NCBI RefSeq assembly: GCF_963169125.1
Contig: NC_084798.1
Coordinates: 103,309,970 to 103,373,969, forward strand
Direction: 5' to 3'
Source of the DNA: Humulus lupulus
Lineage: Eukaryota; Streptophyta; Magnoliopsida; Rosales; Cannabaceae
DNA length: 64,000 nt
The position numbers were made by a program, and so were the translations under genes. The notes under the pieces were generated by a model, which saw only the letters and a list, made by a program, of their open reading frames with translations, searched no databases and was not told the DNA's origin. Positions 25,157-38,552 of this stretch are shown here, one piece after another (the stretch's first letter is position 1; every line of letters begins with the position of its first letter).

Positions 25157-25972
25157 CATACACCTTCATTCTTATAATTAGAACTTAAAATATAACAACA
25201 TAAGTATATCACAAACATAACATCTACTAGCCACACCCTTTTCATTTCATGATCCAACAATCACATCACCTATCATTAACTAGGCATAATAGCAACATCC
25301 TAATCATAAATATCTTAGATGTCACAACTGTCCCTTTAACATCCATACACTTATTCATGGAACATTAAAGGCAACAAGTAATTATGGAATAGAGGTTCAA
25401 TGAGGAAACTATCATCCTGGGACCACATTGGTCAAGTTCTGGGGCATGTCTGCCATATATTTACGCATGATAGCTCATCTAACAAAAATACTTGTGCCCG
25501 CAATCATTGTCATAAACATAAAAAACACACAATATGTCACATAGAAAACAAGCTAACTTTGTTACCTGTTGCATTGCAAATAATAAAGCGGGACTACTTC
25601 ACAACAAATTCCTAAACATAGAAAATAAATATAAACTTGTATAAACCCTAGACTTAGGTCATTCTAGCTTTGCTATGCCATTACTTGAGCTCCAAGTTAT
25701 CCTACATGGGACATGCATAAATCTAGGGCATTATTCTCTCCTAGGTCGAAACCCCCTTATAAAATTCCCAAAACTAATCTTTTGATTCAAAACATGATCT
25801 ATAAACTTTAGCATGGTTCTAACATTATTAATAGCTCATAACATTACTAAATGTATTAGAAACAAATTCCAAACCCTAATTTATGTGAGTGGCTGAAACC
25901 TAAATCCTCTCTATGCCCATTATTTTCCATTTATACAATATGAATCAACTTCCAAAAATTATTAGTATAACA

Positions 25973-26959
25973 TGTTGAGATTGGTTAAATACATGGTGAA
26001 ATTGTTTAGGCACAAAGATGTGCTAAAACAATAACGATTTCACAAAAGTCAACAAGTGAAAGTTGACTTTCGATATAGGAATTTATAAATCAACTTTTTG
26101 GTTCGAAAATGTTTATTTGGAGTATACAAGAGTACCCAAGAAGTTTGAAAGCATTTGGAAGTGTTTTGAGACAAGTCTTGGAGTGCCAAAATAGAGGCAT
26201 CGACGATGTGTCGCCCCCTAGGAGGCGACGCATCACCAAAAGCTTGAAAGCCTAGGCTGAGATGGACTAGGCAATGCATTGCCTGGTGCCAGGTGATGTG
26301 CCTCATGGGCTGTCACAGATTGTCCATATAGTTACGTAAAATAACTTCAAAACTTAAATTAAATGCTCTAATCTCATTGGTTAAGTCTAATGAGGGTCCT
26401 ATACTATTTAAGGGGTTCATATAAGTTAATTGGTGAATTGATAACTCACCTCTCTCTCTCTCTCTCTCTCTAAAACCCTCTCTCTCTAGCTATCAAGATT
26501 ACTAGTTTTCTCCACGAAATTCATCAAGCATTGCTTTACTTGCATGAGTTTCAAGGCTTGTTAAATCCCAAATCTCATTTTACATGGTTGAAGCTTCAAG
26601 AAATAAGGGAAGGCTTGAAATAAAGATTTTGGACAACATTATTATTATTATTATTGTTGTTGTTTATAAGCTTTAGATGTTCCTCAAGCTTGAAGATTCA
26701 AGTTGCTCTAAATCAAATGTTGTATTTATCTAACCCTAACAATATTTCTAAGTTCATCTTATCATCATTTAATCACTTAGTTTCTTATATTCAAGACTGA
26801 CATTCATATTATGAATATGTTTCTTTGATTATCAAGAATTGTATTCATACTTTGAATAAGGTTCTTGCTTAGCATTTAGGGTTTAAGATATTGAACTATT
26901 CCCATAATTAATTATTTATTTGCAAAGTATAAATCCATATATTCCCAACATAACATGCA
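25973..26959 (+). repeat. 5' LTR of the Copia element
   Basis: The palindrome AGGCAATGCATTGCCT sits at 26270-26285 with a GTCGCC/GGCGAC inverted repeat nearby (about 26209-26228). A TATTTAA box lies near 26405, and a CT microsatellite (26452-26490) follows. The palindromes lie roughly 120-200 bp before the TATA-like box. Confidence 0.88.
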
Positions 26960-26969
26960 TACATGCTAA

Positions 26970-28803
26970 ATTGGAATAGCTGAAAGAAAGAATAAGACTT
27001 ATCTTGAGATGATTAACTCTATGATTTTACATGCTAAATTGTGTTATAATTTGTGGGGTGAAGCTTTGCTTGCTGCGTGTCATATATTGAATCGAATTTC
27101 TATGAAAAAGAACAATGTATCTCCATATAAGTTATGGAGAGGAAAGAAGCCTAACCTAGACTATCTTAAAGTGTGGGGGTGCCTTGCTTATTGCAAGAGC
27201 ATGAAGCCTAAAAGGACCAAGTTGGGTCCAAGGGCAATAAAGTGTGCATTTGTTGGCTATGCCACAAATAGCAAGGCCTATAGACTATTAGACTTGGAGT
27301 CTAATGTGATAATTGAATCAAGAGAAGTGGAGTTCTTTGAGAATATGTTATATTATCACAACAATTCTCAAGAACCCACAAGTGTTGGAGAATCTCTTAA
27401 AGAGAAAGATCCAAAGGTTGATGAGCAACCTATATTGCCTCGGAGAAGCCATAGGCTTAAAGAGATGGGATCAAATGAGAAATGTTCTCAAGTAGAGATA
27501 ATCTACGGTAAACTTGAAGAAGTTACATGGAAATTTCCTATGATTCTTCAAGTTGAGGATGATCCCGGAACCTACCAAGAAGCAATGTCTTCGAGAGACT
27601 ATGTTTTTGGAAAATAGCAATAAATGATGAGGAGAATTCAATTATTTCAAACCACAAGGTTCAAAACCAATTGGGTCCAAGTGGGTATTTCAGAGGAAAT
27701 ATCACACTGATGGCACATAAAATCCTTCAAAGATAGATGAGTAGCTAAAGGGTTCAAACAAAAGAAATGAATTGATTATTTTGACACGTGTTCACTGGTT
27801 GCTAGGACAACCACAAAAATAGTTTTGTTTGCCTTATTTTCATCAAATGGATGTCAAAATGCATGCCTAAATGGAGATCTCACTGAAGACATCTATATGG
27901 AACAACCAGAAGGTTTTGTTCTAAAGAGAAATGAACATAAAATGTGTAGGCTTGTTAAAACATTATATGGTTTAAAACAAGCATCGAAACAATGGCATGA
28001 GAATTTTGATGAAGCTATTATTTCAGATGGGTTTAGACACAATAATGTGGAGAAGTGCTTATACTCTAAGACTTGTGATGGCTATGTCATCTTGGTCTGT
28101 CTATATATTGATGATTGTTGATTTTGAGTAATGAGATGAGAGGCATAATAGAAACGAAGATGTTTCTATCTTCCACTTTCTAGATGAAGGACCTTTGAGA
28201 GGTCGATACCTTATTTAGCATAAAAGTGAGAAGAAATAGTGGGGGTTATGCCTTAAGTCAAGCTCATTTTGTTGAGAAAGTGCTTGACAAGTTTAGTAAT
28301 CTCAAAATCAAAGAGGCGAATATACCATTTGATTCAAGCATAAAGCTTGAAAAGAATAATGGTAGAGCAGTGGCTCAACTTGAGTATGCAAGTGCATTAG
28401 GGAGTCTAATGTACGCTGCTCATTGTACAAGAGTGGATATTGCATATGTGGTTAGTAAGCTAAGTAGGTTAACTACCAATTCAAGTATTTAATATTGGAA
28501 GGCAATTGAGAGAATTTTAGGGTAACTAGAGAGGACCAAGAAGCTAGATCTCCAATGTTTTCTAAGATACTTGAGGGATACTCTGATGCAAGTTGGATAT
28601 CAAGTGTAGGAGATAATCTCTTCATCATCGGTTGGGTGTTTTGCTTAAAAGAGGAGCGGTTTCTTAGGGCCCAAAGAAACAAACATATATTTCACTTAAC
28701 CATGGAGAGCGAGTTTATAGCTCTTGCGGCAAATGGAAAAGATGCCAAGTGGCTTAGGGATTTCATGAGGAATATCCCAATGGTGATAAACAAGCCACAT
28801 TAG
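26970..28803 (+). pseudogene. Copia pol remnant: integrase C-terminus, RT, RNase H
   Basis: The frame enters at the conserved GIAERKN segment (near 26978), then the integrase C-terminal part (LWGEALLAACHILNRI) and the Copia motif WGCLAYCK. RT follows from about 27640 with several frame breaks; recognisable parts are DIYMEQPEGF, KTLYGLKQASKQW and the catalytic LYIDD near 28105, directly followed by a stop. RNase H includes YSDASW (near 28572) and TMESEFIAL (near 28700). Many stops show it is not translated. The clade within Copia was not determined. Confidence 0.88.
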
Positions 28804-29302
28804 CTAGAGCTTATAATGTCATGAGAAGTCTACACATATAAGTCTAAGACATGAGTATGTGAGATAATTTATTCAAGGAGGAATCATATCGATCTATTGT
28901 ATAAAGACAAGTGAGAACTTGTTGGTTGCTAGGGATTTTAATGAAGTTCAGTTGTGTGCAATATGCATCTCTAAAGGTAGCAAAGATGCTGTAAGAACTT
29001 CACCTATGTGAACTTAGAGGTGGTGTCGCCTCTCATGGGAGTTGGAGTTTCTCCCTGGAAAGTTCATGAAATGAATGAGCACAAGGCCATTAAAAGTGCT
29101 AAGCGCGAACAATGGGAAACACATAAGTAATCGATAGAGGTGTGTGAGACATTACCAGTTTTTATCACTAGGAATGCTGAGTTCAGTCTTTTAAGAATAC
29201 CTTAACATTTTGAAGGTAAATTTCAAACCCAAAAGGTACTTTACTTTATGCACTAATATCAATGGCTAGAGAAGTGAGGATGTATTTAACCAAGTGGGCG
29301 AA

Positions 29303-30340
29303 TGTTGAGATTGGTTAAATACATGGTGAAATTTTTTAGGCACGAAGAGGTGCTAAAACAATAACGATTTCACAAAATTCAACAAGTGAAAATTGACTTT
29401 TTGTATAGGCATTTATTAATCAAAATTTTGGGTCCAAAATGTTTATTTGGAGTATATAGGAGTACCCAAGAAGTTTGGAAACATTTGGAGGTGTTTTGAG
29501 ACAAGTCATGGAGTGCCAAGATAGAGGCATCGACGATGCGTTGTCCCCTAGGAGGCAATGCTTTGCCAAAAGCTTGAAACCCTAGGCTGAGATGGACCAG
29601 GCGATGCATCGCTTGGTCATAGGCGATACATCGTCAGGGGATGCATCACCTAGTGCCAGGCGATGTGTCGCCTGGGCTGTTACGGATTGTCTGTACAGTT
29701 ACGTAAAATATCTCCAACACTTAAATTTAAATACTCTAATCTCATTGGTTGAGTCTAATGAGGGTCCTATACTATTTAAGGGGTTCATATGAGTTAATTG
29801 GTTAATGGATCACTGACCTCTCTCTCTCTCTCTCTAGCTATCAAGATTACTAGTTTTCTCCAAGAAACTCATCAAGCATTGCTTGACTTGCATGAATTTC
29901 AAGGCTTGTTAAATCTCAAATCTCATTCTACTTGGTTTAAGCTTCAAGAAATAAGGGGAGGCTTGGAATAGATATTTTGGACAACAATATTATTATTGTG
30001 TATAAGCCTTAGATGTTCCGCAAGCTTGAAGATTCAAGTTGCTCTAAATCAAAGGTTGTATCTAACCCTAACTTTGTTTTGTGTTACTTTATTGTATTTT
30101 CATTGTTAGTATTGATGATTAAATGTTTCTTAGTTCATCTCATCATCATTTAATCACTTAGTTTCTTATATTCAAGATTGACATTCATATTATGAACATG
30201 TTTATTTGATTATCAAGAATTGTATTCATACTTTGAATAAGGTTCTTGCTTAGCATTTAGGGTTTCAAATATTGAACAATTCCCATTATTAATCATTGAT
30301 TTGCAAAGTATAAAGCCATATATTCCAAACATAACATGCA
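29303..30340 (+). repeat. 3' LTR of the Copia element
   Basis: It matches the 5' LTR but has clearly diverged, so the insertion is old. Palindromic words of the type GCGATGCATCGC occur at 29599-29614 and in variants to about 29680. A purine-rich AAGTGGGCGAA precedes it, the likely polypurine tract. Confidence 0.88.
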
Positions 30341-30348
30341 TAACTTCC

Positions 30349-30901
30349 TGTTGGAACCCAAAAAATGCCGCACTGGGCCTGAGACCGATTATACCGTATA
30401 AGATCGGGCCCAAAGCCATTGCACGACTCGATCAACCATTTTAATGAAGAAATAGCCCAATACGGTGCGTTTAAGTAAGTAACAAATTTAATGTATAAAG
30501 TAACATAGCTTCTGCAGAGAAGAAAGGTGAGATATTCTAGCAGAAGCAGGATAAAAATTAAAACTTTTACGTTTTAATCACTTAAGGGGAGTAGAGGACA
30601 AAAGGTGGGAAGGTTTGTTACTCAACAACTAATCAAATTCCTCCATTCGTTCTACATTTCTCCTCTCTTTCACTATAAATAACCAAAGCTGTACATAGCA
30701 AAGGCATGTTAAGATTTTCTATTGTTACTTTGCTTGAAAAAACACTTATCTGACTTAAGCATCAGAGAGTTTTCTTGCAGGTAACCCCCAGCGCTTTATT
30801 TGCTTCGCAGATTCAAGATTCCAATCAGAGACAGGAGTATAATTCATTGAAGAAAGAAGATCATGTTTCAAAAATACCACAACAAATTTTCATCCTCAAC
30901 A
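30349..30901 (+). repeat. 5' LTR of Tat2
   Basis: 553 bp, TGTTGGAACCC to CATCCTCAACA, equal in length to the 3' LTR. A CTATAAATAA box lies near 30672. Confidence 0.93.
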
Positions 30902-30903
30902 AT

Positions 30904-30920
30904 TGGTCTCGTCTGCGGGA
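30904..30920 (+). promoter_or_regulatory. Primer-binding site of Tat2
   Basis: TGGTCTCGTCTGCGGGA lies two bases after the LTR. It resembles the TGGCGCCGTCTGTGGGA class of Tat/Ogre elements, usually read as tRNA-Arg complementary, with a few mismatches. Confidence 0.65.
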
Positions 30921-31199
30921 AGACAATCATCGACAACTTCAAAAAACACAGTTCGACCATGTAACTTGAAAGGGAACAAAAAGCTATGGTACCAAAAAGC
31001 ACTGTCTTGTCATTGACGAATATGCTAGACACTAACGAATAGCTAGACTGCATGTGTAAACTCATGGAAGCATCGTAACAGTGCTCCAAAAAAGCCATTA
31101 ACACTTTGAAGGAAGCCCAAGAGAAGTTGGAAGCGGAAGTGGTGGACCTTCGCAAAGAAAATGCCGAGTTAAAAAGCAAGATTCATACGCCAGCAATCG

Positions 31200-33200
31200 A
31201 GCTGCCACCACCAATCTAGATTATTGGGAAAGAGGACAACAATCTTGATCTTAATACATTTCCCAATGGCCCCGCCTTCGGAGAACGTGGTCACCCAGGG
31301 GCACCACCATTTCGCCAGAATGAAGCTTATGCTGCAGTTAATCATGATCCTCACCCAACGACTCCTCAATTTCAACGCCAAGAACGTGATGCTGCGCGCT
31401 GTCAAGTTAGGCAAACCGAACATCAAGGGAATGAGACCGTAGAGGGTTTCAAGAATCATGATCAAAGCAAGGATCTAGCACAACAAACTAATACTCTCCT
31501 GGAGGGCTGCAAAGAAGAGATGATGAAAGAAGTCTTGATGAAATTCTCCGAGGGGCGGTCCTCTTTCTAACTTGATGTTGCATATTTTGCCATGAGAAGA
31601 GCTGACAAAATCCATTCACCGAATGGATCATACACGAACCCAAGCTAAAGGAATTTCTCCTCCCAACATTGCATGCCTTCAACAGCAAATGTGATCCACT
31701 TGATCACATCTTTTAGTTTCAACAAAAAATGTCATTGGAAGTAAACAATGAGGCTATACACTGCAAAGTGTTCTCTACTACTTTCATCGGGCCATCACTT
31801 TTATGGTTTAGGCAATTACCGCCCTTTCCATCAATAGTTTCAATGATTTTCAAAAGAAATACTTGTAGCAATACAGTGCAAACATAGAAGCTCCCAAAAC
31901 CATGCGAGACCTCTATCGAATATAGCAAGATGAGAATGAACATCCAAAAGTTTACCTTAAATGTTTCATTGATTTGGTTCACCAAATCCATAATGTTGAT
32001 ACAGTCATTGCTGCGAATCTTTTTGTCAAAAGTCTACAAGTAAATACCCTCTTATACGAGAATCTCACCATGACCCCACCATTTGACCTTAATGACATAC
32101 AAGTCAGAGTAGAAGGGGTCTTCCGCATTCTGGAAACGCAGGAATGGGTGCAGAAGAAACTTACCCTGCTTTCTATTCTAATTGCCAATAACTCGTCCCC
32201 GCCTGTCAGAACTGACAAGCGGAAGCAAACCAACTCGACAATTGAAAAGAATCCCAAGAGATCCAAAACCAATGATGAGCCTCCTCGTTATTCGACTTTT
32301 GAACTCAATATCCCACAAGAAAAAATTTATGAAGAAAACAAAGAACGTCAGGTCTGGGGGACGCCATTTAAGATGCAGTCCTAAGCCGACCAAAGAGACA
32401 AGAACAAATACTGCATGTTCCATAAAGATCATGGCCACAAAATCGTTGAATGTAAGAGCCTGTACGAACAAATTTAGGCCCTTATGCGCAATGGACGACT
32501 TACCCAGTATATCAAAGGGGGGTCTGTTAACAATCCCCTTCCACCCGCCGCACCGGCTGTTACGATAGCGCTGCCCGCAAAAGCTATGCCAACTAGCACT
32601 CAACAACCACTCAAACAAGTCTCAATGATACACAGGATAATTGAGACAACTCCAGAAGATGAACACAAGGCCCGAAATCAAAAGCGTATGGAATATCGTG
32701 TCAAACGCTATAGATCTTTGGGGCTTACTGTGAACTTCATCACTGTGGAAGAACGCTTCTACCCTGCGGTACCAATCACCTTCACAGAGGATGATTTGCA
32801 AGGTTTGCAGCTTTTGCATGATGATCATCTTGTAATAAAACTCCAAGTGCATCAATGCATATTAGAATGAGTTTTGGTAGATGGCGGAAGCGACTTGGAC
32901 ATCCTGTTTTGGGAAGCCTTTCAGAAGATGGGAATTGATGAATCTAAGATCTGACCCACTACTTTTCTGGTTCTTGGATTCAACAGTTTCAAAGTGTACT
33001 CCAAATGAGCGATAAAACTCCAGGTACATGTAGCGGAACATTCAGTGGAAGTAGATTTCGTTGTCATAGATTCGCAAACCAGTTACAACGCCATAATGGG
33101 TAGAAGCTGGATTCATCAGATGCAAGGTGTCGTGTCTACCATCCATCAAGTTATGCACTGCCAATCCCTTGATGGGACCTACACCATTGACATCAGAGGT
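31200..33200 (+). pseudogene. Tat2 gag and protease, degenerate
   Basis: A degraded gag includes VHQIHNVDTVIAANLFVKSL (near 31979) and a single zinc-finger-like segment [18 protein letters not shown] (near 32408) typical of Tat gag. Protease follows with VLVDGGSDLDILFW (near 32876) and YNAIMGRSWI (near 33090). Stops occur every few hundred bases. In related elements gag packages the RNA and the protease cuts the polyprotein. Confidence 0.82.
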
Positions 33201-33365
33201 TGTCAAAAGTAGGCAAGAAAGTGATTTATCACCATGAAGCAAACTGCTGACACACCCTCAACTAGTACTTCTAATCAAAGCGATCAATGGCAATTAATGG
33301 GAAAAGTACCAGCATTCCTCCAAACCGTCGAGGATGAAGACTCATCATAATGCAACCTCACTACC

Positions 33366-35190
33366 ATGGAAGAACTTGAAGAAATACACCTCGACGACAA
33401 AGATGAGAATAAGACAGTGCTGGTAAGTGCCCATCTGCCCGTTGAAGGGAAGTTACAACTTACGAACTTTCTCAAACAACACATAAACACTTTTGCTTGG
33501 TCACCAAAAGATATGCTGGGAATAGATCCTTCAGTTATGACACATCGTCTTAAAATTTCAAAGGATTACCCAGAAGTCAAACAGAAACAATAGAGATTCG
33601 TGCCCGAAGTCAATTAGACTATTCAAGAAGAAGTTGACCATTTGTTGCAAAGTGGTGCAATAGAAGAACGATTGTATCCAAGTTGGATTGCCAATCCCGT
33701 GGTAGTCACGAAGAAAAATGGAAAGAAAAGAGTTGCATCGATTACACAAACCTTAATAAAGCCTGTCCCAAGGACAGCTACCTGTTTCCAAAGATAGATC
33801 AAATGATCGACAGTAGGATACGAAAAAATGAGCTTCGTAGATGCAGATTTTGGTTACAATCATATCCCAATGCATGAAGAAGATCATATTCATATAGCCT
33901 TTACTACCAAAAAAGATACTTTACTGCTACAAATTCATGCCTTTCGGCTTAAAGAATGCAGAGGCCACCTATTAAAGGCTAATGAATAAAATTTTCACCC
34001 ATCAACTGGGTCGTGTTATGGAGGTTTACATTGATGATATGATGGTGAAGTCAAAACACCCCTCAAGGCATATTGCAGATTTGGTCGAGTATTTCACAGT
34101 TTTGGATCACTTCCAAATGAAGCTAAGCCCTGCCAAATGTGCCTTCAGGGTCTCCGCGAGCCAGTTTTTTGGTTATGTAGTTAGCAGAAGAAGAATTAAG
34201 GCCAACCCTACTCAAATTTCCTCCCTTACGAAAGTGAAAGAACCGCGAACAGTGTGCGATGTACAAAAGAATACTGGAAAGATCGCAGCGTTAAGCTGCT
34301 TCATCTCTAGGATGTCTGACAGATGCTAGCCATTCTTTCAAAGCATAATTTTTATTTCCAATGCCCTCTTGGTTGATGAACAGAAGCGTGCGTTCCATGA
34401 TATGAAAATGTATCTAAGCAACCCTCCAATCCTGAGTTCACCTGTACCTAATGAAGAACTCTTCTTATACTTAGCATGCCTCCTGCAGTTGTTATTTCGA
34501 GAAGATGAAGGGAAGCAAAAGCTAGTCTACTACGCCAGCAAAATGCTCTTAGGCGCGGAAACAAGATACAACATGATGGAGAAACTAGTCCTAGCCTTGG
34601 TGTCCGCCAAGAAGAAGATTAAACAATAAATTGAAGGGCATCCCAACATAGTCTTGACTGATTATCCTATAAAATAGGGGTTGAGTAAAATTGATTTATC
34701 TGGATGATTTTCTAAGTGGGCTATCGATTTGGGGGCTTACGATATCAAGTTTCAACCAAAGAGGGAAAAGAAAGGCCATGTTTTAGTCGATTTCTTGGTA
34801 GAAATTCAATCCTTTGAGCCAGATGCCATTCATGAATTCGCGTCTGTTGAATCAGAATGGGTCTGGGTTCTTATCACAAACAAAGTTTCTAACTCGCAGG
34901 GCTCAGGCATTGGGATAGTTTTAGAAGCACCTTCTGGCCTTAAACTAGAAGAATCTTTAAAGTTGAACTATCAGGCCACCAATAATGAAGCAGAGTACGA
35001 GGCTTTACTATATGGATTGGAGTTAGCTAAGAGCATGGGTGTAAAGAATATTTGGGTTTGGGCGAATTTGATGCTAATGACAGAGCAAGTCCAAGGCAAC
35101 TACGAGGCTAAGGCCCCAAAATTATTGCAATTTCTAAAAAAAATCGACAATCTACGCAATTACTTCTCTTCATTTGAAGTAACATAGATC
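33366..35190 (+). pseudogene. Tat2 RT, RNase H and second (archaeal-type) RNase H
   Basis: RT begins with NTFAWSPKDMLGID (near 33487); the catalytic VYIDDMMVKS is intact (near 34024). A first RNase H remnant follows (LVYYASKMLLGAETRYN, near 34522). The second RNase H, the extra domain of the Tat lineage, keeps TNNEAEYEALLYGLELA (near 34980). The usual catalytic Asp residues appear replaced: the expected VDGSS region reads ITNKVSNSQGSG, and the SDSQL-type motif reads WANLML. Multiple stops separate the parts. Confidence 0.85.
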
Positions 35191-35810
35191 CCTAGAGAGC
35201 TTAATCAATGAGTAGATCTCTTATCAAAGCGAGCCTCATCTAGCCAATACACTCGACATTCTGAACTTTTAATGACGAAGACCCATAATAATTTGCAAAT
35301 ATGCAACATAGAGCTTGACCAACCTTGATGGATGGATTTGATTGTTAGCTTCCTCACCAAAGGAACAAAACCCAAAGATAAAAGAGAAGCTCACCTTCTG
35401 TGACTTAAGGCTCCCCGATACTCTATCATAAATGGAGTCCTTTAAAAAAAATCTTTTAATGGCCCATGCTTGCGGTGCCTGTGATAGTCCAAAGCCCAAA
35501 AATGGCTCGAGGAAATCCATGAAGGAGTATGTGGAAATCACGCAGGTGGATGTAGTCTGGCGCACAAAGCCCTAACTACAGGTTATTTTTTGCCTTATAT
35601 TATGACCAAACCCAAAGAATACACTAAGAAATGTGAGAAGTGCTAGCGCTTTGCCCCATTAATCACCGTCCTCTGTAAGAGCTTCATTCAATTGTCTTAC
35701 ATCGGCCATATGCTATGTGGGGGATGAATGTTGTGGGAGAACTACCACGGGCCATTGGGGGAAAGCGATATGCCTTATTAGCCACTGGTAACTTCACCAA
35801 GTGCCTCCTT
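35190..35810 (+). pseudogene. Tat2 integrase, truncated
   Basis: Only the zinc-finger region remnants and the first part of the core (WGMNVVGELPRAIGGKRYALLA, near 35716, then FTKCL) can be read. The rest of the catalytic core is missing, and the sequence passes directly into the reverse-strand open region. Confidence 0.7.
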
Positions 35811-38192
35811 TGCCTTGCCGAGGTCATCCACACTTGCAATCAACTCATTTGGGAATTGCACAACAGCCGCTCGCAGAATGTCCTCCTCTCCAGCATCACA
35901 CATCATTACACTAGCACCTCTGCTGCCTGCAACTGTCTCCATTATTCTTTCAATAGTAGAGGTAGGAGGGGCATCAAACATAACCATTTCTTGAGGTACG
36001 GAAGACGCAATTGCTTCTGAGGCTCGGAAGAGGCAATTTGTGCTTCCGTCATGATGCTCGTCGCCTCTACTTAGGGCAAAGGAGGAATTGACATGACAAT
36101 ACTGGACATAGATGTGACCCTCGGTGAGGAACTCACATTTGAGCCACCTGGCACAATAGAGGCAGCGATATTCACACTAGTACCTTGCCTCTTAGGCTCA
36201 GTAAAAGCCACTAACACATCGTCATTCCCTTCTTTTTCATCATCATCCAACTCAGTTGGTAAGAAGATAGGGGTGCTCACCATAGTTGAACCTAGTTGGT
36301 TCAAAAACTTTGTTGATGAGTTAAGACCTGAAGAGATGGGAAGCAATGGGGGAGACAGAGTGGAAGAAACTCGAACAACAAAACTCACTTCTGTGCCTTC
36401 ACCTCCAGAAAAGCTAACTATTTTTGTCTCATCCGGAGACTCCTCCACACTAGCAAAAATATTATCAAGGAACTGAATCTTCTTCAAAGAAGCTGAACCT
36501 TTCTTGGCCACGCCAAGACTCACGGAAACAAGGGCACCGACTGAAACAACAGATACCAAAATTTTAGTAGAGGATAATGAAGGGACAACAACATTAGTCA
36601 TCAAAACCTGTGCAACAGAGCGTGATGAAGCTGGAAAAGACCCCACACTTGGGAATTCAAGTGCAGAAGAACACGCGAGAACCAAACTATGAGGTGCCCC
36701 CTTAGAACCACAAGTGGCCGAAGATGCTTGAGGGGCACTTGATACTCTCAAGACTGGGGTAGTAACTTGGACGCTGCATCTGGTCTGCTCTCCTTGGACA
36801 ACAAATGGAGTTACAGAATTAGACAATGTACGAGGTGCAGGACTCAAACTTGTGCCAAGAGATTTAGTTTCCAATGAACTTGTAGACTCCCTCCTTGAAA
36901 ACTTAAACTAGGATGCCCACACAACCCCATCATCTGAGTCATCATCAAAACTAGTAGGAGGAGATTTCCTCTTCTTCTGAGGATCTGATGAACCCACAGC
37001 TCGTCGAGAAACGATCGATTGGGATGGTCTTGAAGCAACAACCTGCGAGATCACAGAGCAAATAAGTTGAGTAGTAATATTAAGTGCAACTCTGGGAATC
37101 TCGATGGAAGGCGCTCTTTTGCTTCTGTCCTCTGGGGCAGAACGATGCCTCTCTAGAGCCGTTTGAGTTTATGAGATTGTCCTCTCAATATCTTCATCAG
37201 AAAGGGAAATGACATAAGAAGGAAGAGGCTGAGATGTAAACCTCTTCATCGCATCCCTATACGCTATGAGGACATATTCCTCTGTCCAATCACCCTATAT
37301 AGCCCGACCTGCGGCGACATTGGGGTCTGTATCCATCGTAAAACACAAGCGATACATAATCTGTACAATAAGGATTGGAGACTGTCCAAATGTTGATAGC
37401 CAAATCCTTAGACTCGTGAAAGAAACCCCTTTCCATTAAAAGGTTTTCTTTGGCATCACCAATTTTAATAGTCGGCCAAAAACAGTCTGAAATTGCAATA
37501 AAACAGGCACAACAATAAGATTTTAAGAACTAATTAGCAAAGACTATTTCTAAATAGAGCTCAATATCTATCACACAGTTCATTTTTTCCAAAAACAAAT
37601 GAAATAATAAAATATGATTCCAAAGTCAAAAGCTCACCAGTCATAAAAGTTCTGGTGAGGGGAAATACATTTCGGGGCAAGAAATTGGGGTAACATTCCC
37701 CATCATCCGCATACATAAATTCATCCTAATTCTTATTGGAATTGTCGTAATCAGTAAAAATATACCTGTATTTCTTGGGTGACAAGTAGAACGTCTTCCA
37801 TGATCTATTCTCAGAAGACTTGTTGTTCGACTTGGTAAAGGCAACATAAACGTCCCCTGTATCGATTGAAAGACCATGCATTGCACCTAACATGGATGCC
37901 CAAACTATCGCTTGAACAACGTTGGGAACGAACTGACAATATGCGCCTTGGAGCAAGAGACAATTTGAACAAGAATTTCAAGAAGAGGGAGGCGAAGATA
38001 CTCAATATGCTTAGAACTGAGCAAAATTTCATCTGGTTTGACGACATCCTTATGTCGCCAGTCGCCCAGCTCACTCGCCAAAAGCTTACGAATTTTGAGA
38101 TTCTCAAGAATATCACAATTGGCGAGTAGGTGATCGAGATTCATGTGGTAGTTTCTCTTTACATTAGGCTCAGAAGACGGTCTGTGTGCCAT
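35778..38192 (-). pseudogene. Antisense ORF region (aORF) of Tat2
   Basis: Open segments on the minus strand run from MAHRPSSEPNVKRNYHMNL (start 38192) through a part containing EYLRLPLLEILVQI and, in another frame, FVPNVVQAIVWASMLGAMHG (37726-37956). A Ser/Val/Thr-rich 267-codon segment (36874-36071) and a final piece ending at 35778 follow. The N-terminal part resembles the putative gypsy-type transposon domain found reverse to pol in Tat elements such as Grande. The function is unknown. Frameshifts or introns separate the parts, and this copy is probably dead. Confidence 0.6.
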
Positions 38193-38552
38193 GATTTTTA
38201 GACTGTGAGAAGGAAAGAGGGTTAGTTTTCGAAAAGAAAAAACTTGGGAGAGAAAATGCAGGGAAGATGTTTGATCAGAGAGATGGGTGAGAAGAAGAGA
38301 GTAAGAAGCGACTTTTTATTTCTTACATTCAAATGGGGAAGGAAACCAAAGCTCCAAACAATCGTGGGCACTTCCTATTGGTCCTTGATTCTCGGGAACG
38401 TGGGATATGACTGCAAAAACTGAACATGCCATGATTATAAGTAATAAATGCTTACAACGTGATTAGAATATGGGCATTTTTGGAATGATTGTTCATAGTG
38501 ATCGACCCACATCCGCGTCCGCTGAACGATCAGACATGGGTCGAGGGGTAAT

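Larger units (their letters stand above)
25973..30340 (+). mobile_element. Ty1/copia retrotransposon, internally deleted
   Basis: LTRs at 25973-26959 and 29303-30340 start TGTTGAGATTGG and end AACATAACATGCA. Flanks are TAACA (25968-25972) and TAACT (30341-30345), a duplication with one mismatch. Between them lies only the 3' half of pol: integrase C-terminus, RT and RNase H. Gag, protease, most of integrase and the primer-binding site are missing. The LTR end is placed at the second CA because both copies share 9-11 bases beyond an earlier possible end. Confidence 0.88.

Noticed and set aside
36093..36476. 127-codon plus-strand gene in Tat2
   Set aside because: The opposite strand carries the longer reverse-ORF segment (267 codons) matching the known position of Tat aORFs.
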